64,000 nucleotides of DNA from LSUCC0057 sp048549915. Its GTDB lineage: Bacteria > Pseudomonadota > Gammaproteobacteria > Pseudomonadales > Porticoccaceae. Below are positions 24,753-34,675 of the stretch, in pieces. A program made the position numbers and the translations under genes. The stretch spans positions 20,527 to 84,526 of the forward strand of contig JBLYYE010000021.1 of NCBI GenBank assembly GCA_048549915.1. The letters are read 5' to 3'. Position 1 is the first letter of the stretch; each line of letters begins with the position of its first letter. The notes below the pieces were generated by a model that was not told the DNA's origin, did no database searches, and saw only the letters and a program-made list of their open reading frames with translations.

Positions 24753-27365
24753 GTGTTAGAAGCTTATCGCGCCCACGTCGCCGAACGTGCAGAATTGAGT
24801 ATTCCGCCTAAACCACTTACGCCCGAGTGGACTGCCGCTCTGGTTGAGCTACTCAAAAACCCACCCGCAGGTGAAGAAGCATTTTTGCTCGATCTGATTG
24901 CAAACCGCGTACCGCCCGGTGTCGATGAGTCCGCCTACGTCAAGGCCGCGTTTCTCTCTAGCCTAGTCAAGGGTGAAGTCAGCTCACCTCTCATCGATCG
25001 CGCCGCAGCGGTAGAGCTACTGGGCAATATGCACGGCGGCTACAACGTCGCTACGCTGGTTGAGCTGTTAGACGATGCAGAACTGGCCGCCTCAGCTGCC
25101 GACCAATTGAAAACCACACTGCTGGTTTTTGATGCATTTCACGATGTCGCCGAGCGCGCCGATGCTGGCAATGAGCACGCTAAAGCGGTGATGCAGTCTT
25201 GGGCCGATGCCGAATGGTTTAGCGAGAACGACAGCGTTCCAGAGAGCATTAAAGCGATTGTCTTCAAAGTGACCGGTGAAACCAACACCGATGACCTCTC
25301 ACCCGCTCAAGACGCGTGGTCGCGCCCCGATATCCCGCTGCACGCACGCGCCGCTTACAAAATGACTCGCGATGGCCTCACCCCCGAAGAGCACGGCGTC
25401 ACCGGCCCAATGGCACAAATCGACGAGCTTAAAGCCCAGGGCTTACCGGTTGCTTTTGTCGGCGACGTCGTCGGCACCGGCTCTTCGCGCAAATCTGCTA
25501 CCAACTCCGTTTTGTGGTTCTTCGGTGAAGATATGCCCGGCGTACCCAACAAGCGCTCTGGTGGCATCTGTATCGGCAGTAAAGTAGCACCGATCTTTTT
25601 CAACACTATGGAAGATGCTGGCGCACTGGTCTTTGAAGCTCCTGTCGATGAGATCAACTACGGCGATATTATTGAAATCCGCCCTTACGACGGCAAAATT
25701 CTCAGCGAATCTGGCGCAGTGTTGAGCGAATTCGAATTTAAATCTGAAGTTATCCTCGACGAAGTGAAAGCCGACGGCCGTATCAATCTGATTGTCGGTC
25801 GCGGCTTGACTCAGCGCGCGCGCGAACACCTAGGCCTGCCGCCATCAGACTTATTCCGCAAGCCCGAAGAGCCCGTAGAGAGTAATAAAGGTTACACCTT
25901 GGCGCAGAAAATGGTCGGCAAAGCTTGTGGTGTAGAGGGCGTGCGCCCCGGCACTTACTGCGAACCCAAAATGACCACCGTTGGCTCGCAAGATACTACC
26001 GGCCCGATGACCCGCGACGAACTCAAAGACTTGGCTTGCCTCGGCTTTTCTACTGATCTGGTCATGCAGTCGTTCTGTCACACCGCCGCCTACCCCAAGC
26101 CGGTGGATGTTGAGACCCAGCACACTCTGCCCGATTTCATTATGAACCGTGGCGGTGTTTCACTGCGCCCAGGCGACGGTATTATTCACAGCTGGCTGAA
26201 CCGCATGCTGCTGCCCGACACCGTCGGTACCGGCGGCGATTCACACACCCGTTTCCCTATGGGTATTTCGTTCCCCGGCGGTTCTGGCTTGGTAGCCTTT
26301 GCTGCCGCTACCGGTGTTATGCCGCTAGATATGCCCGAATCGGTCCTGGTGCGCTTTAAAGGCGAAATGCAGCCCGGTATCACACTGCGCGATCTGGTAC
26401 ATGCTATCCCCTACTACGGCATAAAAGAGGGCTTGTTGACCGTTGAGAAGAAAGGCAAGAAGAACTTCTTCTCGGGCCGCATCCTCGAAATCGAAGGCCT
26501 CGATACACTCACTGTTGAGCAAGCATTTGAGCTCTCTGATGCCTCTGCTGAGCGCTCTGCGGCTGGCTGTACGATTAAGCTCTCAGAAGACTCGGTTGCA
26601 GAATACTTGCGCTCAAACATCACCTTATTGCGCTGGATGGTCAGCGAAGGTTACGGCGATGCGCGCACACTTGAGCGCCGCGCCGCCAAGATGGAAGAGT
26701 GGCTGGCCAACCCATCACTGATGAGTGCCGATGCCGATGCCGAGTACGCCGCGGTGATCGAAATTGACCTGGCTGATGTCAACGAGCCAGTCGTCTGCTG
26801 CCCGAACGACCCCGACGATGCCAAACTGCTCTCTGAAGTCGCCGGCGACCAAGTTGACGAAGTGTTCATCGGCTCGTGTATGACCAACATTGGTCACTTC
26901 CGCGCCGCAGGCAAACTCTTCGAAAGCACTGATGAAGGCGTTAAGGCGCGCTTCTGGCTGGCACCGCCCACCAAGATGGACGAGCACACCTTGATGGAAG
27001 AGGGCTACTACAATATCTTCGGTCGCGTCGGCGCGCGCACCGAGATGCCCGGTTGCTCACTCTGCATGGGTAACCAGGCGCGTGTAGCTGCCGGCAGCAC
27101 TGTGCTGTCTACCTCTACTCGCAACTTCCCCAACCGTTTGGGAGATGGCGCCAATGTCTATCTGACCTCAGCAGAGCTCGCTGCAGTTGGCGGTATCCTC
27201 GGACGTCTGCCCACCCCTGCCGAGTACATGGAGTACGCCAGCAAGATCGACTCAATGTCTAGCGAGGTATACCGCTACATGAACTTCGATCAAATTGCCG
27301 ACTTCCAAGCCGGTGCAGAAAAAGGCAAGACTATTGCCGCCACGCAGATAGTCGATGTCGCCTAA
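24753..27365 (+). CDS. acnB: Aconitate hydratase B
   Basis: Isomerises citrate to isocitrate with a [4Fe-4S] cluster and may also clear 2-methyl-cis-aconitate. The order of domains is that of AcnB: an N-terminal HEAT-like region (LVELLKNPPAGEEAFLLDLIANRVPPGVDESAYVK-type), the swivel domain, then the catalytic domains. Cluster ligands are in IGSCMTNIGHF and CSLCMGNQ near the C-terminus. The start is a GTG with AGGAG about nine bases upstream; the N-terminus MLEAYRAHVAERAELSIPPK aligns with E. coli AcnB. Length 870 residues. Confidence 0.98.
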   Translation: MLEAYRAHVAERAELSIPPKPLTPEWTAALVELLKNPPAGEEAFLLDLIANRVPPGVDESAYVKAAFLSSLVKGEVSSPLIDRAAAVELLGNMHGGYNVATLVELLDDAELAASAADQLKTTLLVFDAFHDVAERADAGNEHAKAVMQSWADAEWFSENDSVPESIKAIVFKVTGETNTDDLSPAQDAWSRPDIPLHARAAYKMTRDGLTPEEHGVTGPMAQIDELKAQGLPVAFVGDVVGTGSSRKSATNSVLWFFGEDMPGVPNKRSGGICIGSKVAPIFFNTMEDAGALVFEAPVDEINYGDIIEIRPYDGKILSESGAVLSEFEFKSEVILDEVKADGRINLIVGRGLTQRAREHLGLPPSDLFRKPEEPVESNKGYTLAQKMVGKACGVEGVRPGTYCEPKMTTVGSQDTTGPMTRDELKDLACLGFSTDLVMQSFCHTAAYPKPVDVETQHTLPDFIMNRGGVSLRPGDGIIHSWLNRMLLPDTVGTGGDSHTRFPMGISFPGGSGLVAFAAATGVMPLDMPESVLVRFKGEMQPGITLRDLVHAIPYYGIKEGLLTVEKKGKKNFFSGRILEIEGLDTLTVEQAFELSDASAERSAAGCTIKLSEDSVAEYLRSNITLLRWMVSEGYGDARTLERRAAKMEEWLANPSLMSADADAEYAAVIEIDLADVNEPVVCCPNDPDDAKLLSEVAGDQVDEVFIGSCMTNIGHFRAAGKLFESTDEGVKARFWLAPPTKMDEHTLMEEGYYNIFGRVGARTEMPGCSLCMGNQARVAAGSTVLSTSTRNFPNRLGDGANVYLTSAELAAVGGILGRLPTPAEYMEYASKIDSMSSEVYRYMNFDQIADFQAGAEKGKTIAATQIVDVA

Positions 27366-27384
27366 GCGCATTGCCTTGAAGCAC

Positions 27385-27415
27385 AAAAAAGCCCCGCTCA
27401 ATGCGGGGCTTTTTT
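27385..27415. terminator. Bidirectional terminator after acnB
   Basis: AGCCCCGC and GCGGGGCT pair around TCAAT, with six A before and six T after. It lies between acnB and the convergent VOC gene. Confidence 0.9.
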
Positions 27416-27466
27416 GTATGGTCGGCAAAATCACTGCCAACCCATTATCTGCTCTACCAGCAACAG

Positions 27467-27841
27467 CTAGATAAAGACGTAGACTGCCAGTTTGTTGCCG
27501 TCTGGGTCGCGAAAGTAGGCGCCGTAGAAGAAATCTGTGCGCTGGCCTGGCGCGCCCTCGTCAACAGCACCTAGCTCGAGAGCCAAGGCGTGAACGCGAT
27601 CAACCATCTCTGTATCGCTGGCCGCTAGTGCTGCCATCACACCGTTGCCCACAGTCGCGGGCTCTTCATTGAATGGTGTGCGAATCAAAAGACCCGCTTC
27701 AGCCATAGAGCGACCGTAAAATACGCCCTTGCCCTCGGGCAACTCAAGCAGGCGTTTGCCGCCGAATTCAGCCGTTAATTTGTCGTAAAAATCACAGGAG
27801 CGGGCGAGGTCATTACTGCCCAGCGTGGCGTATCCCAACAT
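27467..27841 (-). CDS. VOC-family (glyoxalase/bleomycin resistance-like) protein
   Basis: Single VOC domain of 124 residues, small and soluble. The first beta-alpha-beta unit is LGYATLGSNDLARSCDFYDKL; the C-terminal half ends with AYFRDPDGNKLAVYVF, the typical metal/substrate-binding strand with an Asp-Pro-Asp-Gly turn. Glu and His metal ligands are not all obvious, so catalytic activity is uncertain. AAGGA precedes the ATG. It is 35 bases after nfuA on the same strand and may be co-transcribed with it. The substrate is unknown. Confidence 0.85.
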   Translation of the reverse strand: MLGYATLGSNDLARSCDFYDKLTAEFGGKRLLELPEGKGVFYGRSMAEAGLLIRTPFNEEPATVGNGVMAALAASDTEMVDRVHALALELGAVDEGAPGQRTDFFYGAYFRDPDGNKLAVYVFI

Positions 27842-27876
27842 ATCTCAATCCTTATTCTAGTGGCCAGATGCGGCGT

Positions 27877-28461
27877 TTATTTATAATAGGCTTGGCTGTC
27901 GTCGCTGTGATCAGTGGTGTCTTTCACCCCTTTTAGCTCCGGCACTTTTTCCAAGAGTGTTTTTTCCACCCCTTCTTTGAGGGTGACATCAACCATACCA
28001 CAGCCCTGACAGCCACCACCAAATTTGAGTATGGCAAAGTCATCGCGCACCTCTAGCAGTGAGACCACCCCGCCATGTGCCGCGAGACCCGGGTTAACTT
28101 CGCTGTGCAGCACATAATTAATACGGTCTTCGACCGGGCTGTCATCATTGACTTTGGGCACCCGCGAGTTAGGCGCGCGTATAGTCAGCTGGCCACCAAA
28201 TTTGTCCGCCGCGTAATCAACTTTAGCCTCCCCTAAAAAAGGAATACTGCGCTGTTCAAAGTAAGCGTTAAAGGCCTCGTAAGGGACCACGAGATCCTCT
28301 TCGTTGTGCTCTCCGGGCCGGCTGTAGGCGATGCAGGTTTCGGCCTTGGGCGTACCTGGATCGGTGACAAATATACGAATACCGATCCCGTCACACTCTT
28401 GCTTAGCCAACAGGCCTGCCAGATACTCTTGAGCCGCTGGAGTAATATTTACATCGATCAT
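27877..28461 (-). CDS. nfuA: Fe-S cluster carrier protein NfuA
   Basis: Delivers [4Fe-4S] clusters to target enzymes such as aconitase and lipoyl synthase. It has the degenerate A-type domain first (about 1-100) and the Nfu domain at the C-terminus with the cluster-binding CxxC in GGGCQGCGMVDVTLK. The ATG at 28461 is chosen over an in-frame GTG at 28470 because AAGGTG lies six bases before it; length 194 residues. Two cluster-dependent systems, acnB and lipoate-dependent sucB, lie nearby. A candidate IscR box lies about 50 bases upstream. Confidence 0.95.
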   Translation of the reverse strand: MIDVNITPAAQEYLAGLLAKQECDGIGIRIFVTDPGTPKAETCIAYSRPGEHNEEDLVVPYEAFNAYFEQRSIPFLGEAKVDYAADKFGGQLTIRAPNSRVPKVNDDSPVEDRINYVLHSEVNPGLAAHGGVVSLLEVRDDFAILKFGGGCQGCGMVDVTLKEGVEKTLLEKVPELKGVKDTTDHSDDSQAYYK

Positions 28462-28511
28462 TGAGAACACCTTTTTTCACGCTTTGCGCCGCAGAGTTGC
28501 CGCAACAAGAT

Positions 28512-28536
28512 AAAACCTAGTAATTTGATCGGGTAT
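28512..28536 (-). promoter_or_regulatory. Candidate IscR-type operator upstream of nfuA
   Basis: Read leftward, this 25-base element begins ATACCCGATCAAATTACTAG and ends GTTTT. It resembles the gammaproteobacterial IscR type I site recalled as ATACCCGACTAAAATACTCG followed by GGTAT, agreeing at about 18 of 25 positions. NfuA is a known IscR target in related bacteria. A partly overlapping inverted repeat (GATCGG with CCGATC, 28527-28547) may be the real operator instead. Confidence 0.35.
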
Positions 28537-28719
28537 ATTAACCGATCCGTCTCCATGGGCAAACTATTCTCAGCCGTTTTAGGCAAATAAACCTAGCAAA
28601 ACCGTCTATTTTTGCTATTATGCGCGCCTCAAATCTTTTATCGAAATATTTTGATGGATAAGTAAATTCCTCTTTATTAAGACGATAACTAGACCAACAC
28701 TCTCTCTTGGTAGATAAAT

Positions 28720-31700
28720 ATGGCTCAGCAAAAAGCACCCGCAACTTCCACCTCACCACTGCACAATGCAGCGGCACAGAGAATCCTAATTTTGGATGGT
28801 GCGATGGGAACCATGCTGCAACGCCACAAACTGAGCGAAGCTGATTTTCGCGGTGAACGTTTCGCCGATTGGCCCAGCGAGATACAGGGCAATAACGATT
28901 TATTAACGCTCACTCGGCCGGATATCATTGAATCAATCCATGCCGAATATCTCGCCGCCGGCGCCGATATCATTGAGACCAATACATTTAATGCGACCAC
29001 TCTCTCGCAGGCTGATTACGGCATGCAAGAGCTCGCTTATGAGCTAAATGAACGCGGCGCACAAGTAGCCCGAGCCGCAGCAGACCGCTACAGCACGCCC
29101 GAGCGCCCGCGCTTTGTCGCCGGCATCCTCGGCCCCACCAGCCGCACCGCCTCGCTCTCTCCCGATGTCAACGACCCAGGTGCGCGCAATACCGATTTTG
29201 CCGAGCTAGATTGCGCCTACCGCGAAGCGACACGCGGGCTGATCGCCGGTGGTGCCGATCTCATTATGATTGAGACCGTGTTCGATACGCTCAACGCCAA
29301 AGCTGCTATCTTTGCAGTCCAAGCGGTCTTTGAGGAGCTAGCCGTCGAATTGCCGCTACTGATCTCTGGCACGATCACCGACGCCAGTGGCCGCACCCTC
29401 TCCGGGCAGACCCCAGAGGCTTTCTGGAACTCACTGCGCCACGCCCAAGCAGCGGCGATTGGCCTCAATTGTGCACTCGGCCCAGCAGAGCTGCGCCCGC
29501 ATCTGGCTGAGCTCTCGCGCGTGGCCGACACTTTAGTCAGCGCCCACCCCAATGCGGGCCTACCCAATGAATTTGGCGGTTACGATCTCGATGCCGAGGC
29601 GATGGCAGAGACTGTGGCGGAGTTCGCCCGAGCCGGCTTTTTAAATATCATTGGCGGCTGTTGTGGCACCACACCCGAGCATATCGCTGCGATTGCCAGT
29701 GCGGTTGCCGATATTCCACCGCGCAAAGTACCCACCCGCCCTGCCGCTTGCCGGCTGTCGGGCCTCGAGCCCTTTAACATTGATACCCAGTCGCTGTTTG
29801 TCAACGTTGGCGAGCGCTGCAATGTCACCGGTTCGGCTGCATTTAAACGGCTCATTATGGGCGAGCAGTACGATCAAGCACTCGAGGTAGCGCTCAACCA
29901 AGTGGCCGATGGCGCACAGATCATCGATATCAATATGGATGAGGCGATGCTCGACGCCGAAAAAGAGATGGTCACTTTCCTCAATTTACTGGCCGCCGAA
30001 CCCGAGATCAGCCGTGTGCCGATTATGGTCGACTCCAGCAAATGGCCGGTGATTGAAGCGGGTTTGCGCTGCATTCAAGGTAAAGCGATCGTCAACTCTA
30101 TCAGTATGAAAGAAGGTGTTGAGCCGTTCATTGAGCAGGCCAAACTGTGTAAGCGCTACGGTGCCGCAGTGGTAGTGATGGCTTTTGATGAACAGGGCCA
30201 GGCCGACACCTTAGAGCGCCGTCAACAGATCTGTCAGCGCAGCTACGACATTTTGACGCAGCAAGTTGGCCTGCCGGCCGAAGATATCATTTTTGATCCC
30301 AATGTCTTTGCCATTGCCACCGGTATCGAGGAGCACAACAACTACGGTGTCGACTTCATTGAAGCGACCCGTTGGATTAAACAGAATCTACCCCACGCCC
30401 TAATCTCTGGCGGGCTCTCCAATGTGTCATTCTCGTTCCGCGGCAACAACCCGGTGCGCGAAGCGATCCACTCCGCCTTCTTATTCCACGCGATTGAAGC
30501 TGGCTTGACTATGGGAATCGTCAATGCCGGTCAACTCGCCGTCTACGATGAACTGCCCACTGCGCTGCGCGACGCGGTAGAGGACGTAATTCTTAACCGT
30601 ACCCCTGAAGCGACAGATAACTTACTTGCCATTGCCGAGCAGTACCGCGGTGATGGTGCTGCGCAGACGCGCCAGGAAGACCTATCTTGGCGAGAGAAAG
30701 AGGTGCCCGCCCGGCTCGCCTATGCACTGGTAAAAGGGATTTCGGCATATATCGAAGAGGATACCGAGCTCGCACGACAACAGGCGACCCGCCCTCTCGA
30801 TGTCATTGAAGGGCCGCTGATGGATGGCATGAACGTCGTCGGCGATCTGTTCGGCGCGGGCAAGATGTTTCTGCCTCAGGTAGTTAAGTCAGCGCGAGTA
30901 ATGAAGCGCGCAGTTGCTTACCTGCAGCCGTTCATTGAAGCGGAGAAAACCGAGGACACCCAAGCCAACGGTAAAATTGTGATGGCCACGGTCAAAGGCG
31001 ATGTACACGACATTGGTAAAAATATTGTCGGCGTAGTGCTGCAGTGCAATAACTACGAGGTCATCGATCTCGGTGTAATGGTACCTACTGCGACTATCAT
31101 CGACACAGCTATCGCTGAGAACGCCGATATTATTGGCCTCTCCGGACTGATCACTCCCTCGCTCGATGAGATGGTTAACGTCGCCAGCGAGATGCAGAGA
31201 CGCGGGCTGAAAATACCGCTGTTAATCGGCGGCGCGACCACCTCTAAAGCCCATACTGCCGTTAAGATTGACCCTTGCTATACCGATGTACCAGTCGTCT
31301 ATGTCGCCGATGCCTCACGCGCAGTCGGCGTGGCCAGTAAATTAATCAGCCAAGAGTTGCGCACACCCTTTGCCGCAGAACTCGCGGTTGAATACGATGC
31401 CGTGCGTTTGCGCACGGCTAATCGCACAACCCGCGGCACACTGTTTGCCTATCTCGATGCGATTAAGCAAGGGCTGCAGATCAACTGGCGCGACTACACA
31501 CCTGAGCAGCCTAAACAATTGGGTATCACCCAATTCGAAAATGTCCCACTCAGTGAACTGGTGCCATTTATAGACTGGACACCGTTTTTTATCTCCTGGG
31601 ATTTAGCCGGCAAGTACCCGAAAATACTCGAGGATGAGGTAGTCGGTGAAGCCGCGCGCGACCTCTTCAAGGATGCCCAGGTGATGCTCGACAAGCTTAT

Positions 31701-32424
31701 TGAGGATGGCACACTTCAAGCCAACGGCGTAGTGGGTATTTGGCCGGCTAACCGCGTCGGCAGTGACGATATCGCACTCTACAGCGACAACAGCCGCAGC
31801 CAAGAGTTAGCGCGCTGCCACCACTTGCGTCAGCAGCTACAAAAACCGGGAGCCAGCGAGCAGCTACTCTCACTGGCGGACTACATCGCCCCACAGCAGA
31901 GCGGTGTCAATGATTACCTCGGCGGTTTCGCCGTGACTACCGGGCTCGGCGCTGAAGCCTTAGCACAACAGTACGAGCAGGCTGGAGATGACTACTCAGC
32001 CATTATGGTGAAAGCGCTAGCGGATCGTCTGGCTGAAGCCTTTGCCGAGTATCTTCACCAGCGTGTGCGCCGCGAAATTTGGGGCTATGCCAGTGACGAA
32101 GCTCTCGACAATGAAGCTCTCATCGGCGAGAAATATCGTGGTATTCGCCCTGCGCCAGGCTACCCTGCCTGCCCAGATCACACCGAGAAAGCGACACTGT
32201 TTAAGCTTTTAAATGCCCCTGAAAACTGCGGCATGGCGTTGACAGAATCTTTCGCCATGACACCCGCGGCCTCTGTGAGCGGTTGGTATTTTGCTCACCC
32301 CGATGCCAAATACTTTAATGTCGGCAAAATAGACCGCGACCAGCTCGCAGACCTCGCGGTGCGCAAACAGATGGCGCAAGAAGAGTGTGAAAAATGGCTG
32401 CGACCCGTGCTTATTGAAGGCTAA
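28720..32424 (+). CDS. metH: Cobalamin-dependent methionine synthase
   Basis: Transfers a methyl group from methyltetrahydrofolate to homocysteine through methylcobalamin. All four modules are present in 1234 residues. The homocysteine domain has the zinc ligands GLNCALGP and GGCCGTTPEH. The pterin domain starts near 365 (FVNVGERCNVTGSAAF). The cobalamin domain has DVHDIGKNIVG with the lower-ligand His763. The reactivation domain has RPAPGYPACPDH, the SAM-binding motif. The 250-base upstream region shows no recognisable cobalamin riboswitch. It diverges from nfuA. Confidence 0.98.
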   Translation: MAQQKAPATSTSPLHNAAAQRILILDGAMGTMLQRHKLSEADFRGERFADWPSEIQGNNDLLTLTRPDIIESIHAEYLAAGADIIETNTFNATTLSQADYGMQELAYELNERGAQVARAAADRYSTPERPRFVAGILGPTSRTASLSPDVNDPGARNTDFAELDCAYREATRGLIAGGADLIMIETVFDTLNAKAAIFAVQAVFEELAVELPLLISGTITDASGRTLSGQTPEAFWNSLRHAQAAAIGLNCALGPAELRPHLAELSRVADTLVSAHPNAGLPNEFGGYDLDAEAMAETVAEFARAGFLNIIGGCCGTTPEHIAAIASAVADIPPRKVPTRPAACRLSGLEPFNIDTQSLFVNVGERCNVTGSAAFKRLIMGEQYDQALEVALNQVADGAQIIDINMDEAMLDAEKEMVTFLNLLAAEPEISRVPIMVDSSKWPVIEAGLRCIQGKAIVNSISMKEGVEPFIEQAKLCKRYGAAVVVMAFDEQGQADTLERRQQICQRSYDILTQQVGLPAEDIIFDPNVFAIATGIEEHNNYGVDFIEATRWIKQNLPHALISGGLSNVSFSFRGNNPVREAIHSAFLFHAIEAGLTMGIVNAGQLAVYDELPTALRDAVEDVILNRTPEATDNLLAIAEQYRGDGAAQTRQEDLSWREKEVPARLAYALVKGISAYIEEDTELARQQATRPLDVIEGPLMDGMNVVGDLFGAGKMFLPQVVKSARVMKRAVAYLQPFIEAEKTEDTQANGKIVMATVKGDVHDIGKNIVGVVLQCNNYEVIDLGVMVPTATIIDTAIAENADIIGLSGLITPSLDEMVNVASEMQRRGLKIPLLIGGATTSKAHTAVKIDPCYTDVPVVYVADASRAVGVASKLISQELRTPFAAELAVEYDAVRLRTANRTTRGTLFAYLDAIKQGLQINWRDYTPEQPKQLGITQFENVPLSELVPFIDWTPFFISWDLAGKYPKILEDEVVGEAARDLFKDAQVMLDKLIEDGTLQANGVVGIWPANRVGSDDIALYSDNSRSQELARCHHLRQQLQKPGASEQLLSLADYIAPQQSGVNDYLGGFAVTTGLGAEALAQQYEQAGDDYSAIMVKALADRLAEAFAEYLHQRVRREIWGYASDEALDNEALIGEKYRGIRPAPGYPACPDHTEKATLFKLLNAPENCGMALTESFAMTPAASVSGWYFAHPDAKYFNVGKIDRDQLADLAVRKQMAQEECEKWLRPVLIEG

Positions 32425-32474
32425 AGGCGTTATAATCTTGCGCTATAGCTTATAACCAAATTTGGAGTTAAGAG

Positions 32475-32702
32475 ATGTTGTTTAGCTCAACACCGAAACA
32501 AATCAACGAACAACCCAAGCATGGCCTCTGGGCTGTTGTAAAAAGTGCACTGGCCGCTTTTGTCGGTGTACAAAGCAGTGAAAATCGCAAGCGCGATTTT
32601 GAGCACGGCAACCCTTTGGCTTTCATCATCGCAGGGGTTATCGGAACTATTGTGTTCATTACCGTGGTCGCACTCGTAGTAGGCTTTGTTACCAGCCGAT
32701 AA
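32475..32702 (+). CDS. DUF2970 small membrane protein
   Basis: A 75-residue protein with a basic amphipathic N-terminal half (SALAAFVGVQSSENRKRDFEHGNP), the DUF2970 signature, and one C-terminal transmembrane helix (about 48-72). GGAG lies eight bases before the ATG. It follows metH by 50 bases on the same strand and ends at a strong terminator, so it may share the metH transcript. Function unknown. Confidence 0.82.
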   Translation: MLFSSTPKQINEQPKHGLWAVVKSALAAFVGVQSSENRKRDFEHGNPLAFIIAGVIGTIVFITVVALVVGFVTSR

Positions 32703-32715
32703 CGAAAAAAGGGTT

Positions 32716-32751
32716 AAAAAAAGGCCGCTAGAGCAATCTAGCGGCCTTTTT
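32716..32751. terminator. Bidirectional terminator between DUF2970 gene and acyl-CoA dehydrogenase
   Basis: GGCCGCTAGA and TCTAGCGGCC form a perfect ten-base-pair stem with loop GCAA, with an A run before and five T after. It serves both convergent genes. Confidence 0.92.
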
Positions 32752-32767
32752 ATTGGCTGGCGGAGAC

Positions 32768-34543
32768 TTAAGCGACTTCAAAGTCTTCTTCAGTCAACGC
32801 CATAATACCCGCCTGACCCGCTTTAACTGCACCTAAGTAAGCAGCATTGCGTGGCAAAACCTGCTCGATAAAGAAGCGCGCCGTAGCGATTTTCTGCACA
32901 TAGAAGCGATCGCTGCTACCTGCATTAATAGCCGCTTGTGCCGCCGCTGCAGACTTGGCCATCAACCAACCACAAACGCTATTGCCTACCAACATCATGT
33001 AGTTGTAAGCAACACCGCCGGCCTCATGCGGGTGGCTAAAGACAAATTCAGCACCCTGCTGGCAGTGCGCCAGGGCGTCACCGATAGCGGCAGCCAAATC
33101 GGCGAGTTCACTGTGAGCGGCAATATTGGCCAGGTCAGCCTGCATCTCGGCAGCGAGAGCCTTCATCCCTTCGCCCGCGTCGCGCAGTGTTTTACGGCCG
33201 ATAAAGTCGAGCGCTTGAATTCCGTTGGTACCTTCGTAGATAGGCAGAATACGCGCATCGCGCATGAACTGCGCAGCACCGGTCTCTTCCACAAAGCCCA
33301 TACCGCCGTGAACTTGTACACCCAGCGAAGTGGTCTCCATGGCCATTTCGGTACACCACGCTTTGACCAGGGGCGTCAATAATTCAACCGCTCGGGCACT
33401 GGCAGCTCGCACAGCTTCGTCAGGGTGGTTAAAGCTGCGATCCTCTTCAAAAATCGCTTTGAACGAGAGTGCGCGGCCTGCTTCGGTCATGGAGCGAATC
33501 TGCATCAACATCCGGCGTACATCGGCGTGGTGGATAATCGCTGCGCGACCATCGACACCTTGCACGGCGCCTTGGACACGCTCACGGGCGTACCATACCG
33601 CTTGTTGGTAAGCGCGCTCAGAGACAGCAACACCCTGATGACCTACAGCGAGACGTGCGGCGTTCATCATGGCAAACATGTAAACCAAGCCTTTGCCCTC
33701 TTCACCGACTAAGTAGCCGGTAGCGCCGCCCGATTCACCAAACATCATGGTGCAAGTGGGGCTCGAGTGAATACCCAACTTGTGCTCAACATTGACAGGT
33801 TTAACGTCATTGCGCTCACCAACAGAGCCATCGGCGTTAACCAAGTACTTGGGCACAATAAACATAGAGATACCCTTCACGCCCTCGGGGGCATCGGGGG
33901 TGCGAGCTAACACTAGGTGAATCACATTCTCGGTAATCTCTTGATCGCCCCAGGTGATATAGATTTTCTGACCACTGATCAAGTAAGTGTCACCGTTGCG
34001 CACAGCTTTAGTCTGCACCGCACCCAGGTCAGTACCCGCCTGTGGCTCGGTAAGATTCATGGTGCCAGACCAGTGGCCGGTGATCAGGTTGCTCAGGTAA
34101 GTTTCTTTCTGTTCATCGCTGCCGTAGAGATCCAGCGCGTGTACAACACCCTGAGTCAGCATAGGCATTAAACTGAAGCCCAAGTTACTCGATTGCAACA
34201 TCTCTTGAACAACCAAACCAACGACGTTGGGGAAACCGGCACCGCCGTACTCGGCGTCGCCGCTCAGCGCGGTCCAGCCAGCCTCTACCAACTGCGGATA
34301 GACGCCTTCCAGTGCATCGGGGATTTTAACCTTGCCATCAATCAGCTTACTGCCCTGCTGATCGCCAGGTTGGTTGGTGGGAGCAACAACTTGCTCAAAA
34401 AACTTGGCCGCCTCGGGTAGTACTGATTCAACCATCTCTGGAGTGGCATCCTCAAAACCGGGCAGTGCAGCCAGTGACGCGTAGTCAAAGACTTCATTGA
34501 GGAGGAAGTTAAATTCTTTTTCAGGGCTTTTATATACAGTCAT
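32768..34543 (-). CDS. Long acyl-CoA dehydrogenase (DmdC/FadE-like)
   Basis: FAD-dependent acyl-CoA dehydrogenase of 591 residues, about 200 longer than short-chain enzymes. The core has NLTEPQAGTDLGAV (FAD binding), IYITWGDQEIT, and ILPIYEGTNGIQALDFIGRK carrying the likely catalytic Glu. The extra C-terminal helical domain is typical of the family annotated as 3-methylmercaptopropionyl-CoA dehydrogenase DmdC and related fatty acyl-CoA dehydrogenases. GGAGG precedes the ATG. No beta-oxidation or DMSP gene is adjacent, so the substrate cannot be assigned. Confidence 0.88.
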   Translation of the reverse strand: MTVYKSPEKEFNFLLNEVFDYASLAALPGFEDATPEMVESVLPEAAKFFEQVVAPTNQPGDQQGSKLIDGKVKIPDALEGVYPQLVEAGWTALSGDAEYGGAGFPNVVGLVVQEMLQSSNLGFSLMPMLTQGVVHALDLYGSDEQKETYLSNLITGHWSGTMNLTEPQAGTDLGAVQTKAVRNGDTYLISGQKIYITWGDQEITENVIHLVLARTPDAPEGVKGISMFIVPKYLVNADGSVGERNDVKPVNVEHKLGIHSSPTCTMMFGESGGATGYLVGEEGKGLVYMFAMMNAARLAVGHQGVAVSERAYQQAVWYARERVQGAVQGVDGRAAIIHHADVRRMLMQIRSMTEAGRALSFKAIFEEDRSFNHPDEAVRAASARAVELLTPLVKAWCTEMAMETTSLGVQVHGGMGFVEETGAAQFMRDARILPIYEGTNGIQALDFIGRKTLRDAGEGMKALAAEMQADLANIAAHSELADLAAAIGDALAHCQQGAEFVFSHPHEAGGVAYNYMMLVGNSVCGWLMAKSAAAAQAAINAGSSDRFYVQKIATARFFIEQVLPRNAAYLGAVKAGQAGIMALTEEDFEVA

Positions 34544-34675
34544 GGTTGCCTCCAGGCAGCTGATTCACACAGGCATTCTAGGCTGCGAACGCGCCGGGAC
34601 AATCAAAATGGGTGACTGAATAGTCTCCACTTGCGGGGCTAACAACAACCCTTTGAATTGCTAACAGGTCGCTAA

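Noticed and set aside
28471..28719. Cobalamin or SAH riboswitch before metH
   Set aside because: The leader is short and lacks the conserved cores of these riboswitches; only a small inverted repeat is present.
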